Shown: in pieces, positions 12,935-26,290 of the stretch
Numbering within the stretch: position 1 is the stretch's first letter
How the letters are laid out: every line of letters begins with the position of its first letter
Source of the DNA: Azadirachta indica
Lineage: Eukaryota; Streptophyta; Magnoliopsida; Sapindales; Meliaceae
DNA: 64,000 nucleotides
Assembly (NCBI GenBank): GCA_022749755.1
Contig: CM040442.1
Location: 2,382,663-2,446,662, forward strand
Direction: 5' to 3'
Notes under the pieces: model-generated
Databases searched by the model: none
Seen by the model: the letters and a program-made list of their open reading frames with translations, nothing else
Told to the model about the DNA's origin: nothing
Made by a program: the position numbers and the translations under genes

Positions 12935-15365
12935 CTAGAAGAAGAAAACTTTACCATTGTCAATGGACTTGAAACAGGGAAGAAAAGCACTTTGAGTGAC
13001 TTAATCATCCCATTCCAGCTCTTTCCACCAGCATTCTTCTCCCTTAATAATGAATTTAGGTTCCGATCCACTGCTGCAATCAAGTGGAAGTTTCTTAAGC
13101 TCTGGACATCCGATTACTGTCATTTTTTTCAGATGTGGAAAAGGCAACGCGTTTTAGGAGATGCTCTTCAACCTTTTTAAATTTTGTAAGTGAAGAAATT
13201 GAAGTCTTGCAAATGGGATTAAATTTTTCACTGCCTCAGCTGGAAGTTCATCCAATTTAATTATCTTTTCCATATTCTCGCTCCAATCTATCCTTGTATA
13301 CATGAGATTTGGAGCAAAATTAAGGCATGTGATGTGCCTCACTTTTGCAAAAACTTATATAAACTTGGTGGAGCTATGGAAACCATGAGTTACTTGGATG
13401 TTTTTCACTTCTCCCTGTATACTCAATCTTTAACTCTTCCAAATCTTCACAAAACCGCAAGGAAAGTCGTCTTTCGAGCTTCCTTAAACTTGCTAACAAT
13501 AAAACAGTAACTAACTTTGAATTCTTTTAAGTTCTGAAGGGATTGAGATCTAGTAGTGGTTTGTAATATAGGTGAGCTTGAGAATCTTTAAAGAGCATGC
13601 AAACTTTTTAAGGTGATAGTCAACACCATTAAATGTTTCAAAGCAATTCTCCTACCAAAAGTTCACCATCTCCAAATAGAATGCTCTCTTCTTGTTTGCT
13701 CGATCCACACAAAAACATTCTCAGTACCTGTAACGCCTTTAAATTAGATATAACTTCCGCTAGAATTCTACAGAGATTACATGTAAACTCCAACTTCAAA
13801 CATTTAAGATCAACTAGGTACTTTAACTCTTCTGGTAATATTTTTATTTTGGTAAATGATAGATTAAAGATGTTGTACTGAAACCAAATCAAAAAATTGA
13901 AATGCTAAATGGCATAGGTTAGAAGGATTGTATGACAGATTTAAAACTCATAAGAGAAGTCATGGATCGGAAGAAATACTTTGGACCACCTCAATATGAT
14001 TCCAACTAAGAAACAAAGTTCGTAGACTCAAAGATGTAGGAGACTGATAATTAAATTGCTAATTTTATTACTCATTAGTGACCTCCTTGTAACATCTTTC
14101 CACATTCCAATGCTTGGTGCTTCTTTTAATCCCACATCTGCAAGAACCAAAACTTTTCCTTCTTCTTCTCATGATTAATTGTAGATGCAATCCACAAAGT
14201 CATGTCTCGAATCACATCATGCATTTTTACAAAATTGCCTTCTTCTTTTTCCTCCAAAAGACATGCATGAATAAGAGTACCAGTAATGGAGTATCCTCGA
14301 TTTTTTTACTCCAATTCTATCAATTCATCCAAAAATCCCTCGCATACCCGACAATCTATTAAGTCGTCTTTGTCAATCAAAAAAATTTCCATAAAAGAAC
14401 TACACTACAAAAGGCAAAATCTAACAGTGTTGCTAGGCCAAAAATCATTAACTGAACTTTAAACGAGAATATACCATATTCTCCATACCTGAAAATTTAA
14501 TTGAAAATTACTTAATGGTTGGCGTGTTAAGACCTCCTGCATATGATCCAACAATAATACAAATTTCTTTTTGTTCAATATCCTTAGTTTTATTGTATCT
14601 AGACTTTTACTCTTCCAAAACTCGTTGAACAAACCAATCTTTCTGGCAATACTATCCTGAATCTTTTCAAGTTCTAAGTCTTCAGACACCACCGCCCAAA
14701 CGACAACATCAAAATTATTAGGTAAGTCAAGGAACATGTTGTTAATTAGCGTTAAAGGGGTAGTTTACCCACCACTCCCATCCAGTATACGCCAATAATT
14801 CCAGCCGGTTCTTCTGTGAGGCATCTCCAAACTTTGTTAAATATTGATTGCAGGCCTACTATTGTGTTGGATCATAACTGTTTGAGTGCATAACCCTTCC
14901 AACATATTGTTGGTGTAATAGATCTTTCATCAACTGGATTCTCTAGTATTGTTTGAGCCACGTGATAAAATCTCCTTCAACCCTTAAATTCTGTACAACT
15001 CAGAGTAAATTGATTACCTTGCTCCCAAACTTGTAGGATGACATGCTATTCTTGGAACAGAAGGCTCCAACACATGGTTTCTTAACTTCTTGATATCTTT
15101 CTTCAATCAGATTTTCAACTTCAGTTTCCACATCTTCTACCCTTGAAACCTAACCTTGCACTAGTTCCGGCGGTTTCATTTGCTGCTGTTCAGCAACGAT
15201 GACCCTTTTCCTCACCTCATTCCTTGCTTCAATTAACTTCTTCAATCACGCAAGGCAACAAGATTATCTTGGAGCTCACATACATATCGTGCTTTCTGAC
15301 AGTGCAATTTAGGCAAAAAGAAATTGTGTCATCACATGAGAATGAACGTGAGCAACGTTACCCAT
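12935..15365 (-). pseudogene. RPS5-like CC-NBS-LRR resistance gene, copy C, heavily decayed
   Basis: The start ATG at 15,365 is still present (MGNV), but a one-base loss shifts the frame straight after it. Coiled-coil pieces (15,290-14,880) need several frame changes. The P-loop region near 14,770 is damaged. The segment 14,737-14,459 reads NNFDVVVWAVVSEDLELEKI and a kinase-2 remnant (LLLDHMQE), then jumps into the RNBS-C/D wording, so roughly 125 residues including GLPL were deleted. MHDVIRDMTLWIAS is readable near 14,200. LRR pieces lie at 13,892-13,638 and 13,342-13,154, and the C-terminus (KSIDNG) near 12,950. The most degraded of the near-full-length copies. Confidence 0.87.
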
Positions 15366-18300
15366 ACTGATTTCAGAGAAGGGGAAAAGGATAGATAAGT
15401 ATATTGAAGAAAGCTATAGCTGTGATAGGAAACCAAGAGAATGTACAAATATATATTTTTGAGACTGGAAAGCTTTGTGTTAATCCGGCGGGGAATTAAA
15501 ATTGACATCGAATAAATAAGGAATTTATAATTTATAACTGACATCGAATACCTACCTTGTCTTTGATTGGTAGTCAGTGGAAGACGAACTTGAACAAATA
15601 TTTGGCGACAGAAAAATTTAAATAGGCTCTTGCCATGCTTTAATTTGCAAATGGAAAATAAAATAAGTCAATTATGAATTAGCTGGAAGGGAAAATAATC
15701 TGGATTTTTAATTGCATACTTGTCTTTAATACTAAGCATTAGCAGTTAAGAGACCATTAATAATAAATATAAATTAACGTATGGCTAAGGGCATATGATA
15801 AACTAATACCTTAAGACCTATAATTCAAACTTTTTAATTCTGTATATATTTTTTAATAGGGAATTTATTGCTGTACATTTATTTCAATTGAATTTAATTT
15901 CTTTTTCTCACTAGCCTATGGAGTGAAAATGAATTATCTTCTCGTTTATATTTATTTTTCGTTCATTAGACAACATACGTACTCAGACTTAACTAAATAG
16001 GAGTCAGATGATCTTTACCTGGTGTTAGTCTTGAAAGAAGAAAAACAACTGGCGATGGATCTCCGTCGTTTTCCTACCAGTGAAGGTTATAAGAAAAATC
16101 AATCAAGTCAACAACAAGATTCTAAGGATATTCAATTAGTAGTAGATTTGACCAAATTTGCTACTAATTGATTTTACCAAAGTTTCTACAAAAAGCCCAA
16201 GACATGAATTATAATTTTCTAATGCCGAAAGTGTTGGAAGTTTGATGGCTTAAAAAACATACAAAGAAAATGAGAATTTTCAAAGGGTTGTGTTTAAATC
16301 TAGAAGAAAAAAAGGAATAACTATCTACCCTATTTCTTAGCATGAATCATCTTGATCGTATTTCTATTTTCAAGTTATGTTTGTTTCTTGATTTTTCTTT
16401 TCTGTCTTCGGGTTGCTCTTTGTACTACCTTTTAATCTCTTTAATAAAATTTTTATTACTTTGCTTAAAAACAAAAAAATCAGACTTAACTATTTTGATA
16501 AGCAACCAAGTTGAAGAAATTATGTTGATTGGTTATAACCAAGTCATCATCAATTTTCCATTTAGTTCACGAAGCCAAGTTTGTGTTTATTACAAGTATG
16601 AAAGATCTTTCTTTCTGTTTGTTTTCAACAGTTTCCATTGACTAGCTTCAAAAAAATTATATCATTTCCCGAAATCACTCCAATTAGTCATAACCTTAGA
16701 TTTACGAATGAATATTTATAACATACGCAATAAATTTCAGTTAAAGTTCATATATGTATCCAAACAAAGATTATTAAAAAAAAAATGTTCAACAACTTTA
16801 AAATAAAAAAAGAAAAGGGAGATTATACTTTACCGCTAAGTTTTGTGAGAAAAGCGATATACCCGTCAGTTTTTAGTAAGTTTCCGTACCCCCTACCTTG
16901 ACGAAAATATTAAGATATTCTCCTGATACTAATAATCTTACTTTAAATTGACTATTTTACTCTCCAGCTATTAAAAGCATTTAAAATAACCATACTAGCT
17001 AGCCTTATTTTTATATTTTAATAATTAATATAATTTTATTCTAATATTTAAATTTAAAAGTATTAAAAATATTTTAACTTTTAATTATTTTTCTCCTTTC
17101 AAATTTGATATCAAATTTTTTGAATATATTAATTTTATATAATTTATAAAATAGATCATTTATTGAAAATAGTTTTATTTTATAATATTAAAATAAGAAT
17201 AATTAATATTTGTAAAATAAAATAAAAAAATTATATATAATTAATATTGTCAAAAAATTTGAGAGCAAATTTGGAAAGAGAAAAATAATTAAGGATCAAA
17301 ATATTATTATTACTTTTAAATTTAAATATTAGAATAAAATTATATTAGTTATTATAAAATAAAAAAAGGATAATATAGTTATTTTATATGTTTTTTAATA
17401 ATTGGGGATAAAATAGTTAATTTAAAGTAAGAATAGTAGTGTAGAGAGCATTTTAACATTTCCTTAAAAGTTAGGAGGTTTCTTGACTTACTAAAAATGT
17501 AGAGAGGGTAAATTATTTTCCCTCAAAATCTAGAAAGGTAAAATACAATATCACAAAAGAAAAAAATGTCGACAACAAGATCAAACGAGTAATGAGACGC
17601 CTAAATTAGTGTTTTTTCTTTAAATTAAAGACATCTTCGACTGTTTTTCGTTTACACCTAAATAGGAATAGGTTGGGGATGAGGATCCTTGACCTCAAAG
17701 AATTGTCATCCTTAAATAATGCAGACTACATTATTAAAATTATGATAACTATATTTTGAATTGATATTTCACCAAAGATTAGGTATAAAATGATAATATA
17801 CCATTTCGTCAACAATCACAATCATCTAATAATTAATGGTATATAGTTATTTCATGAAAAAATAGGATATTTAAGTCTACTGTTTCACCCTCTTGGGTTC
17901 TTGTCCAAAATATGTAAGGGATAAAAATTATATGTTTTGCGCTTTGTCCACTCTTTTACATTTGAAAAGAAAAAATAAAAGAAATCTATTGTTTCCCAGA
18001 ATTGTAGGCCAATATCCCTAATTTTTAACATATAAATAATGTAACACCAAAGCTGATATTGATATATATCCTAGCTAATAAATAGATGATATATGTCAAT
18101 TTATTTGGAGGATTGAGGGAGATCAGATACAATTTTTCATTGGGATGTATTTGTCTATAAATGCTATAGCATTGGTTCCTTAAGAATTCTTTAATCAGGA
18201 TATTTGCATAATTATTTCTTTTTAAAAAATAATAGGATTTGAATTTTTTATGTGATGTGTTATTAAAAAGAAAAGTGGGGGATCCTAATACTAGATTATT

Positions 18301-18803
18301 TGATTTTTAAAGTAATTCATCTTGGTGTTTACATTATTATTATAAAAAAAATAATTGAATTGAATTTGCTATTATTAAAAACAAAAGTTGCTCAATTCCA
18401 ATATTCGATTGTGTAGTTTTTAACGTAATTGATACCTATTAAAATAGCTGAGTCGTAAGGCGATCTGCCTTGACACATTAGTTTCTCGCTTTAGTTGTTT
18501 CTTAATTCAATCTATGCCTGTCGAGAAAGAAAATATTAAAATTGAGCAAACTATATTCTGATATGTTGTTTTGGCAAAATAGAGGGATACAAATGTTGTC
18601 ATCGTAATGAAATACGTGTACTACAAATGAAGACACTTATTGATGGCGAATTCGTGTTGGCTAGATTATCTTTCATGCTTTAATTTCTTCAAAACAAAAT
18701 CGTTTTTCTGAAATTAGCGATCAGAAATCCTAAGAAAATGGTAATTCTATTATTAATTGAAAAGCAAGCTAACAAAATAAACAACTGGAGCTTTCAGATC
18801 GTA
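15366..18803. other. intergenic between copies C and E
   Basis: The left part (to about 15,850) is the duplicated 5' flank of copy C. An inverted-repeat element occupies 16,819-17,552 (listed separately). The open stretch 16,342-16,641 encodes a low-complexity hydrophobic peptide and is not credible as a gene. The rest is AT-rich with nothing recognised. Confidence 0.5.
16819..17552. mobile_element. fold-back / long-TIR non-autonomous element
   Basis: The left arm (about 16,819-17,135) and the reverse complement of the right arm (about 17,552-17,240) can be aligned over roughly 300 bases. Shared phrases in order: TTTACC near the ends, TTTTTAGTAAGT, TCTTACTTTAAATT, CTATTTTA, TAATATAATTTTATTC, TAATATTTAAATTTAAAAGTA, TTAATTATTTTTCTC, and TCAAATTTTTTGA. 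The centre is about 100 bases of AT-rich DNA with no coding capacity. Long TIRs suggest a Mutator-like MITE. The ends are set in A-rich DNA, so the target duplication could not be fixed. Confidence 0.7.
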
Positions 18804-20171
18804 TTAAAAACGTCGGAAGCATGGAAGAAAAATATTTTCAGCGGCTTGATCCTCCCATTGCAGCTCATTCCACCAGCTTTCCTCTCCTCTAATAACAACT
18901 TTACGTCCCTTTGCGCTGTTGGAATCAAGTGGAAGTTTCTTTAGCTGTGGGCAGTTATTTACCTTGATTTCCCTCAGATGCGAGAAGGGTAGGGCATTCC
19001 AATATATGCTCTTCAAATTTGGAAGAGTTTCTAATACCAGCAGTTCGAGTCTTGGAAATGCATTTAGACTTCTCATTATCTCTGGAACTTCAGCGGATTC
19101 CCCAGTGCTGAATATTTCTTCCATTTCAGTGCAACGTAGGATGTCAATCGTCTGAAGGTTTGGAGCAAGAACGAGCCAATTTAAGTTCCTTAGCTTATTG
19201 CAGTCAGAGATGACTACATAATAAAGGCTACGGAAACCATGAATCTCACGTACATTTCGTATGTTCCCTGCACCGTCAATCTTTAACTCTTCCAAATATT
19301 GGCAACTTCTGAAACCGAGGGACTCAAGATTCTTAATATTTGCTAAACATAAGACATTCATCGATCTTGAATCTTCCATTCCAAGCGTAAATGTCGAATA
19401 TAGCTTTGTAATTTATGGTAGCTCAGAAATCTGTGGAGAGAATAGGAACTTCTCAAGTTGATGCCCAAGATAGTCAGGTTCTCCAGTCGAAGCACCTCCT
19501 CTATCAGAACTTCAAAATTTTCGGCTGCTTCAAAGTAAAGACAGTTCACGATTCTTAATATATATAACATGGAGAAATTAGATATTAGCTGCCTGGGAAT
19601 TCTGTAGAGATATTTTGTATAGTCCAAATTCAAGCTTTTGAGATTTAACAACTCCTTTAACTCTTCCGGCAACTCTTCTATACCAGTCAATGATAGATTA
19701 AGATGTTGCAGCGAAACCAATCTTGAAATTCCTGATGGTAATCGCCTTAAACTCTCATTACCAGACAAATTTAAGACTTTGAGAGAAGGCATAAATTGGA
19801 AGAAACCATCCGTGATCAGCTTTAAATGATTATTACAGAGAAACAAAGTTAGGAGAGGAGAACAAGTAGGAATCTTTGATAATTTGTCAATTTGATTTTC
19901 CATCAATGACATTCTTCTTATCCCTTCCCATTTTCCAATGTCTGGTGAATCAGTCAATCTAGCACCCACTTGAACAAAGAAATTTTCTTTCTCCCTTTCA
20001 ACTTCAGATGCTATCCACAGAGTCATATCACGAATCACATCATGTAATTTTACATTGTTATCATTGACTTCTTCCAGCAAACATGCACGAAGAAGTTCAC
20101 CAATTATAGTGTATCCTCCTTCATATTCATCAAAAAATCCTTCACCAATCCAACAATCTATCAAATCTATT
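18804..20171 (-). pseudogene. CC-NBS-LRR copy E, 3' half, frameshifted and cut by the gap
   Basis: Reads from RNBS-D (LIDCWIGEGFFDEYEGG) through VKLHDVIRDMTLWIAS (MHD present as LHD) into clear LRRs (SLKVLNLSGNESLRRLPSGI, LVSLQHLNLSLTGIEELPEE), ending CFRRF at 18,804. The wording differs from copies A-C throughout, so this is another lineage within the cluster. One frameshift near 19,360-19,375 separates the two halves (18,804-19,379 and 19,358-20,164). The coiled coil, P-loop, kinase-2 and GLPL would lie in the run of Ns. With a single break at the LRR centre and half the gene unseen, a functional allele or sequencing error cannot be excluded. Confidence 0.8.
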
Positions 20172-20271
20172 NNNNNNNNNNNNNNNNNNNNNNNNNNNNN
20201 NNNNNNNNNNNNNNNNNNNNNNNNNNNNNNNNNNNNNNNNNNNNNNNNNNNNNNNNNNNNNNNNNNNNNNN
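20172..20271. other. assembly gap (exactly 100 N)
   Basis: 100 Ns, the usual placeholder for a gap of unknown length. Both neighbours have their 5' halves missing at this edge: copy E (reading leftward) and the TFIIIC gene (reading rightward). The true gap must therefore hold at least several kilobases. Confidence 0.98.
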
Positions 20272-20441
20272 CTGCATCTTAATCAACAAATTTGTACTTG
20301 TGCCCTTGAAGCTTGTCCTTGTGCGGTGGATTCTTTCATCTATGAGAAATAGGATTGCCATTCACTTTAAAAGGTCAAATGGTTTTGTGTATGTTATAGA
20401 TCAATATTGTCAATGAAGAGCAGCTGATTTTTATGATGTAG

Positions 20442-23400
20442 TTGATTCGGTTAGTAAGTAATGGACATTCAGATGCTGGAACCAAAATATCGCATGCCAA
20501 TTTGACCCATGCAATGGAACTTAAACCTTACATTGAGGAACCACCAATGACAGCCACGACATCCAGTTTTACTTCTCTTGATCTTCGCCCACGAATCAGA
20601 CATGATTTTATCCTGTCAAATAGAGAAGTTGTTAATGAATATTGGCAAACTTTAGAGTATTGTTATGCAGCTGCTGATCCAAGAGCTGCCTTACATGCAT
20701 TTCCTGGTTCTGCTGTTCATGAGGTATGTACTTAAGAGTTCATTTTTATTTTTGGTCTATAGTAAACAAGTTCAGGAATCATGTTATTACAGATTTAATG
20801 TCCATGCTATCGTTTGTAACTTAAAATCTGTCACTGGCTACATGGTCTGATATGGTGATTAAATCATTCATTATGTGCAGTCTGTTTTGCAATAGTATCA
20901 ATCCAAGAGGTTGCCTTATACAAAGTTGTTCCTACAGGTTTTTCATTACCGGTCATGGGCCTCAGTCTCCGCTATGACAGCTGTTCAGCGTGCCGAGCTC
21001 CTGAAGCGTATAGCGAGGGACAATGTTCATGAAAAGATTCCATTCAAAGAGTGTCAGAAGATTGTTAAGGATCTTAATCTGACCGTAGAGCAGGTTAGGT
21101 TCAGCTAGCTTAGCATACATTTTTAGTGGTCCATGGTGTTGTTTAATTCATGATGTTAACTGTGCTTATCACATGAATTTCTTAAGAGGTATACCTGACT
21201 ATTTGTCTTGCACTTTGGTATATATTTTTTTCTTCTTTGTCGTTGAACTGATATAAGTTTGCTTTGGTGAATGCTACTTTCAGGTGCTGCGTTTTTATTA
21301 TAATAAGCGCCAACGTCGTCTTAATAGATCCCAAAAAAGAAAGAAATCTTTAGAAGAAAGACCAGTGAAGCGTAAAAGAGTTGATGCTGTAACTGGACTG
21401 TTGGGTGGGTTGACTGGTACTGCAAACAAGTTTATGAAAGAACGAAATCCTTGTATAACTTATTCTGGAGAACATGACTTCCACCAGGAGGATAATCATC
21501 TAGAACCTGTTGAAGAGCTTGAACTGAATGAAGAAGATGAAGATTCCTTAATTAGTCAATGCATCGCTTCAAAGATGAGGCCATCACGCCGAACAAGATT
21601 CTCATGGACAGATGAAGCTGATAGGTAAAGAAAAAGAAATATCATTTCTAGATTATAAATCCATCGGAAGCATATTGCTCTACTTAATCACTTAAAAAGC
21701 ATGGGGTCTTGGGACATATTTGGCTCATTTCAGATGTTTACCAATGAGATGTTGTCTATCTGTATAACTTCTTGACGCTGTGGAGAAGTTACAAGAATAT
21801 GATGATAATATAAAATGATTTGGGAAAACTACTTCACTAGGGAGTTTTGGGACTCTTTTACTTCATTTTATGTTTATGTATGATATTTAGTTCTATACAC
21901 TGAATGGATTGTCTGTCTGTTCTATTTTAGGATCAATATGTCATTCTATTAATAAAGAAAAGGAAAAGCATTTGTTTTGTTCTTGTTTACTTATGAAAAA
22001 GTTTTGATGTTCCTTTGTTTCACTAAATTTATTATTCTCTTCTCAGGCAATTGGTGATCCAATATGTAAGACACCGTGCAGCTCTTGGGGCAAAATTTCA
22101 TCGTGTGGATTGGCCTTCTCTTGCAAACCTTCCAGCATCTGCTCATGCTTGTGCAAGAAGAATGTCAACACTAAAAGGAAATGCAAAATGTAGAAAAGCT
22201 ATTATGAAGCTCTGTAATATGCTTAGTCAACGATATGCAAAGCACCTGGAAAAAACTGAGAACATGTCACTGGATGATAACAATTGCAGGGTACTTAAGC
22301 GGAGCTCCTTCAAGGAATGTCCTAACCTGGATAGCTCCAAACAGTGGGATGATTTTGATGACAAAAATATTGAGAGAGCCCTTGAGGATATCCTTCGGCT
22401 GAAGCAAATGGCTAAATGGGAGGCTTCTGAAAAGGTCGGATCAATCTCTGAGGAGTGGTCAAACGTAAAACATCTTGAAATCATATATATCTTTTTGTAT
22501 GAGACCTTTCATTGCATCTGGAGTTCAAAAGTAACAAAGTTACTAAGTTGTGAATGATTGAGAAATTTTACATCGTTGCATTGGAAAAATCAAATTTCTC
22601 TCACCCTCTATGTATGTCTCTCCTCTGCACCTTCCATTCGGTGCCTCACTTGGGTTAGGTGTATCTATATCCTCCACCACCTTTGTTGCCAATGATTGGC
22701 ACAGAATGCATGTTTAGATGCTTCTGTTTTATAATTTTATAATTTTATAATTTTAATATTTGCAAAATGGTCTATTTTCAAGGTTATTTGCCAATATTTG
22801 TCAGATATTAATTTATCACGCCTTTTGATTACTTCTCCCAGCAGATGCTAAAACATTTAACTTTTTCTTGCAGAATCTTGAAGAATCTGGTTTGGCTTCT
22901 CCACTTTGTGATCAGAACCTTGGTATGGAACAACAAAAGGATGCGGCTCAGGGAACAGAATTTTATCCTTGTTATCAAAATGTTATCAATGGAAGAATAA
23001 ATGCAAGCAAACAAGTATCTTTGGCTGTTTCCAGTGCCATAGAACTATTTAAGATTGTCTTTTTGAGTGCCTCAACAGCTCCAGAATTGCCAAATTTCCT
23101 GGCAGAAACTTTAAGGCGCTATTCAGAACATGATCTTTTTGCCGCCTTTAGCTATCTCAGAGAGCGAAAATTTATGGTAAATTGAATTTTATTGTCAGGT
23201 TACAGAATAGATTTTGTTCCAATTGTGATACTGGTTTGAGTTAGTGTTGTGGTATTAGGGATTGAGGATGTTACAATATTCATGGCTGCAGTGGTGATGC
23301 AGTTTCTTTATGACCTGATACCATCCTCATTTTGGGTCTTATATATGCAAGTTCTTTGATTTGATCAATTATTGGGCATTGGTCTGGGCTAGTGAACACT

Positions 23401-26290
23401 TTTGTATCACTTCCATATTCTATAAAATAGCGTCCCCTCATTTTATGCACCTTGTCTTTTATTTGTGTTTATAGATATGAAATTTTTTTCTAACACAAAA
23501 CTTTCTTCACTGTATGGCAGATTGGGGGGGATGGAAATCCTTTTGTTCTTTCTCAACTGTTCTTGCAGAGTGTTTCTAAATCCCCCTTCCCAACTAACAC
23601 TGGAAAGAGAGCTGCTAAATTTTCTAGTTGGCTTTATGAAAGGGAAAAAGATCTTGAGGAAGGGGGCGTCAATCTTAGTGCAGATTTACAGTGTGGGGAC
23701 ATTTTCCATTTGTTTTGTCTGGTTTCTTCTGGTGAACTGTGTGTTTCTCCTTGTTTACCAGATGAAGGTGTTGGAGAAGCTGAAGACTTGAGATGCTTAA
23801 AACGTAAAAAAGTGAGGATACTGAATTACATGGCAGTGACAAGGGTAAAAAATTAAAGTACTTAACAGAAGGTGAACTTATTTCTCGCCGGGAAAAGGGT
23901 TTTCCGGGTATTATGGTCTCTGTACATCGTGCAACAATTTCAGTGGCTGATGCAGTAGATTTGTTCAAGGATGGGGAAATTTGCATTGGTGAACTTTGTG
24001 GTAATGCCAAACTCAAAACTACTTTGGAGAAAAATGATGGCGGTACTACTTGTCAGTCTGACTATATGAAGGAAATCCTCAACTTTGGTCATGCTGTTCC
24101 CATAGCCGGAAGTTCTAATGAATCGCCTTGGGATGCGATGACAGCCTATGCAGAGTATCTGTCAAGCCCTGACCAAAAACAAGTTGGTTTTTTCAGTCCT
24201 CAAGTTTTCAAGGCTGTTTATTCTGCCATTCAGAAGGCTGGTGATCAGGGGTTGGGCATCAAGGAAGTTTCCTGTGCTGCGGATATGCCTGGTATATTTG
24301 CTGCATTTCTTTTTTCTCCACTGACATTTTCGTGCACATGTCATGTACTTCAAGTTGCAGGAAGGTGAGACTTGTATGCAACTTCCACTGTATTGCTCAT
24401 TTCTGTTTGTCCTTTCAGGAGAAAAGTTTTCCGAACTAGTCATTGATGTGCTCGAAGCATTTGGACGAGTATTGAAGGTTAGTTTGATTTTCGATTCTGT
24501 TCATTAATTTTTCAGACTGGTCCCTGGAACGCTGGTGGTTAAGGGAAGGCATAGGCTTACGGCTGCTCTTACTGTTGCTTTGAGTGTACTAATTCTTTTC
24601 GTACAGGTCAATGCTTATGACTCTGTTCGTGTTGTTGATGCTTTGTATCGTTCCAAGTACTTTTTGACCTCCACCCCTAGTTTCGGTCAAGATTGCAGTG
24701 CACCCTCATTGACAAAGATTTTAAGTAGAACCTATGATAGCCAAGTACAGCCAGAAAACCATGATATTGATGATGCCAATTCAGGAGGGGATATAAGGAT
24801 GAATGCCAACGATGTACACAAAGTTACCATTCTTAATCTTCCCGAAGATGTTTCTGAGCCCTTGGATGAAACTCAACCTGGTGATTTGCACAAAGTCTGT
24901 ATGCAAGGTGATGATACGGCTAGAAGGAATAATGAGGATGAAAGCTACATGTGCTCTTCCACTGAATTATATACTCCAATATTGCCATGGATAAATGGAG
25001 ATGGAACTGTCAACAGTTTCGCCTACAATGGACTTTTACGACGTGTTTTTGGCACAGTCATGCAAAATCCTGGGATATTAGAGGTACACGCTTTTCCTAA
25101 TGTTTCTGGTTCATTTATTGTTTCACTAAACATTGCATTTTGAACTGCTTACACTTGTGAACAAATAGTGGATGTTTTTATCAAAGTAATTGCATTTAGA
25201 GTTTCTGATTTCAAAGTTACTTATACTCACAGCTAAGTTGCAAATTCTTTAAAATCAAAATCTTGTATTGTGCTTATGTAAAAATAGCATCAAATTGTGA
25301 GATTTTGGATATCCCATCGGTTTCCCCTCTTGTATGGTCATGACTGTCTTTGGTCTATTGAGTCTGTTTCCATGTTAAAGAGATTAAGATAAATTATGCT
25401 TCGGGATATTTGTTTAGGCTTCTTTTTAGTCGAGGGATTTGACATCATTCTGCATTGCTATAATGCTCATATTTTTAGGTTGGAAAGAATATGGTCTGCT
25501 GGTGGGCATCTCACATGCATACAAGTATTCTGGATACCACTAGTTCTGTGGCTTGTGAATGTCTATTTTGTTTTCTCCAGAAGCAGATTCGATATATTTC
25601 TCACATTCCTTTTCACTAAACTGCTTTTCAGGATGAAATTATTCGCCGCACAGATGTAATCAATCCCCAGGTATGATATTGTCCTTTCAGATTTGTAGAA
25701 TTTGAGGTTGAAGCATGTATTTATCTTGAAAAATCATAAACCTGAATGCTCCAAACCAGCAACCAGATGAATGTCAGATAATTTTTAAGCTGTGGCCGGA
25801 TCTTAAGAAACCACATTTTTAAGGGTAAATATATTAAAGAAACAAATGAACTTTATTTATGCCTCCAGAATACTCATGATTAGGTAAGTGCATTGCAGGG
25901 GACAAGTTCTCATTGTAGCACGGTTAGTGTTTTAAAAGAAGGGAAATGCTTGCTTTTGAATTTTAATTAAAAATAAGAGGAAATATGGAATTTTTCTGCG
26001 GCAGTTGTATTGTTCATTCAAAATGTTGATGCTTATTTGTAATTTTATCTTTTCATCTTGGTTATGTGAATTGCTGTTAATGCATGTATTGATATTTCAT
26101 CCAGAGCTGCAAAAAATTACTGGAACTAATGATTCTAGACGGACATCTAATCACAAGGAAGATGCATCAAACTATATACAGCGAGCCTCCAGTCATTCTC
26201 AGCACCCTCTTGGGGAGCAGCTTCAGAAATTCCAAGATGATATACCGTGAACATTTCTTTGCCAATCCCAATAGTACATCTATATTGTAG
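20442..26290 (+). CDS. TFIIIC B-block-binding subunit (GTF3C1/tau138-like), 3' half
   Basis: TFIIIC binds the B-box of tRNA genes and recruits TFIIIB for RNA polymerase III in the nucleus. Ten exons can be joined with GT-AG borders and matching phases: 20442-20723, 20938-21093, 21284-21624, 22047-22464, 22874-23176, 23521-24291, 24419-24477, 24607-25083, 25632-25670, 26105-26290, about 1,010 residues. Wording recalled from plant homologues includes LDLRPRIRHDFILSNR, YWQTLEYCYAAADPRAALHAF and, at the end, YREHFFANP. A basic stretch lies in exon 3 (KRQRRLNRSQKRKK) and an acidic one after it. The N-terminal half (plant proteins are around 1,800 residues) is missing: the first visible exon opens inside the protein at an acceptor next to the gap. 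In exon 6 the frame is lost at a run of six A (23806-23811); one more A would restore it. Either a real frameshift or a consensus error. Confidence 0.88.
23806..23811 (+). other. apparent 1-nt deletion in the TFIIIC gene
   Basis: Upstream the frame reads CLKRKK and then meets a stop at about 23,854. One frame over, the homologous protein continues directly (SEDTELHGSDKGKKLKYL, then GFPGIMVSVHRATISVAD). The switch falls in a homopolymer, the usual place for a base-call error. Confidence 0.75.

Noticed and set aside
16342..16641. 99-codon hydrophobic open frame
   Set aside because: Low-complexity Leu/Phe/Ile run in AT-rich intergenic DNA, with no homologue recognised. It might be a LINE tail, but nothing proves it.
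20272..20441. Possible further TFIIIC exon right after the gap
   Set aside because: No frame gives homologous wording, and the next exon opens at a clear acceptor at 20,441, so this is treated as intron.
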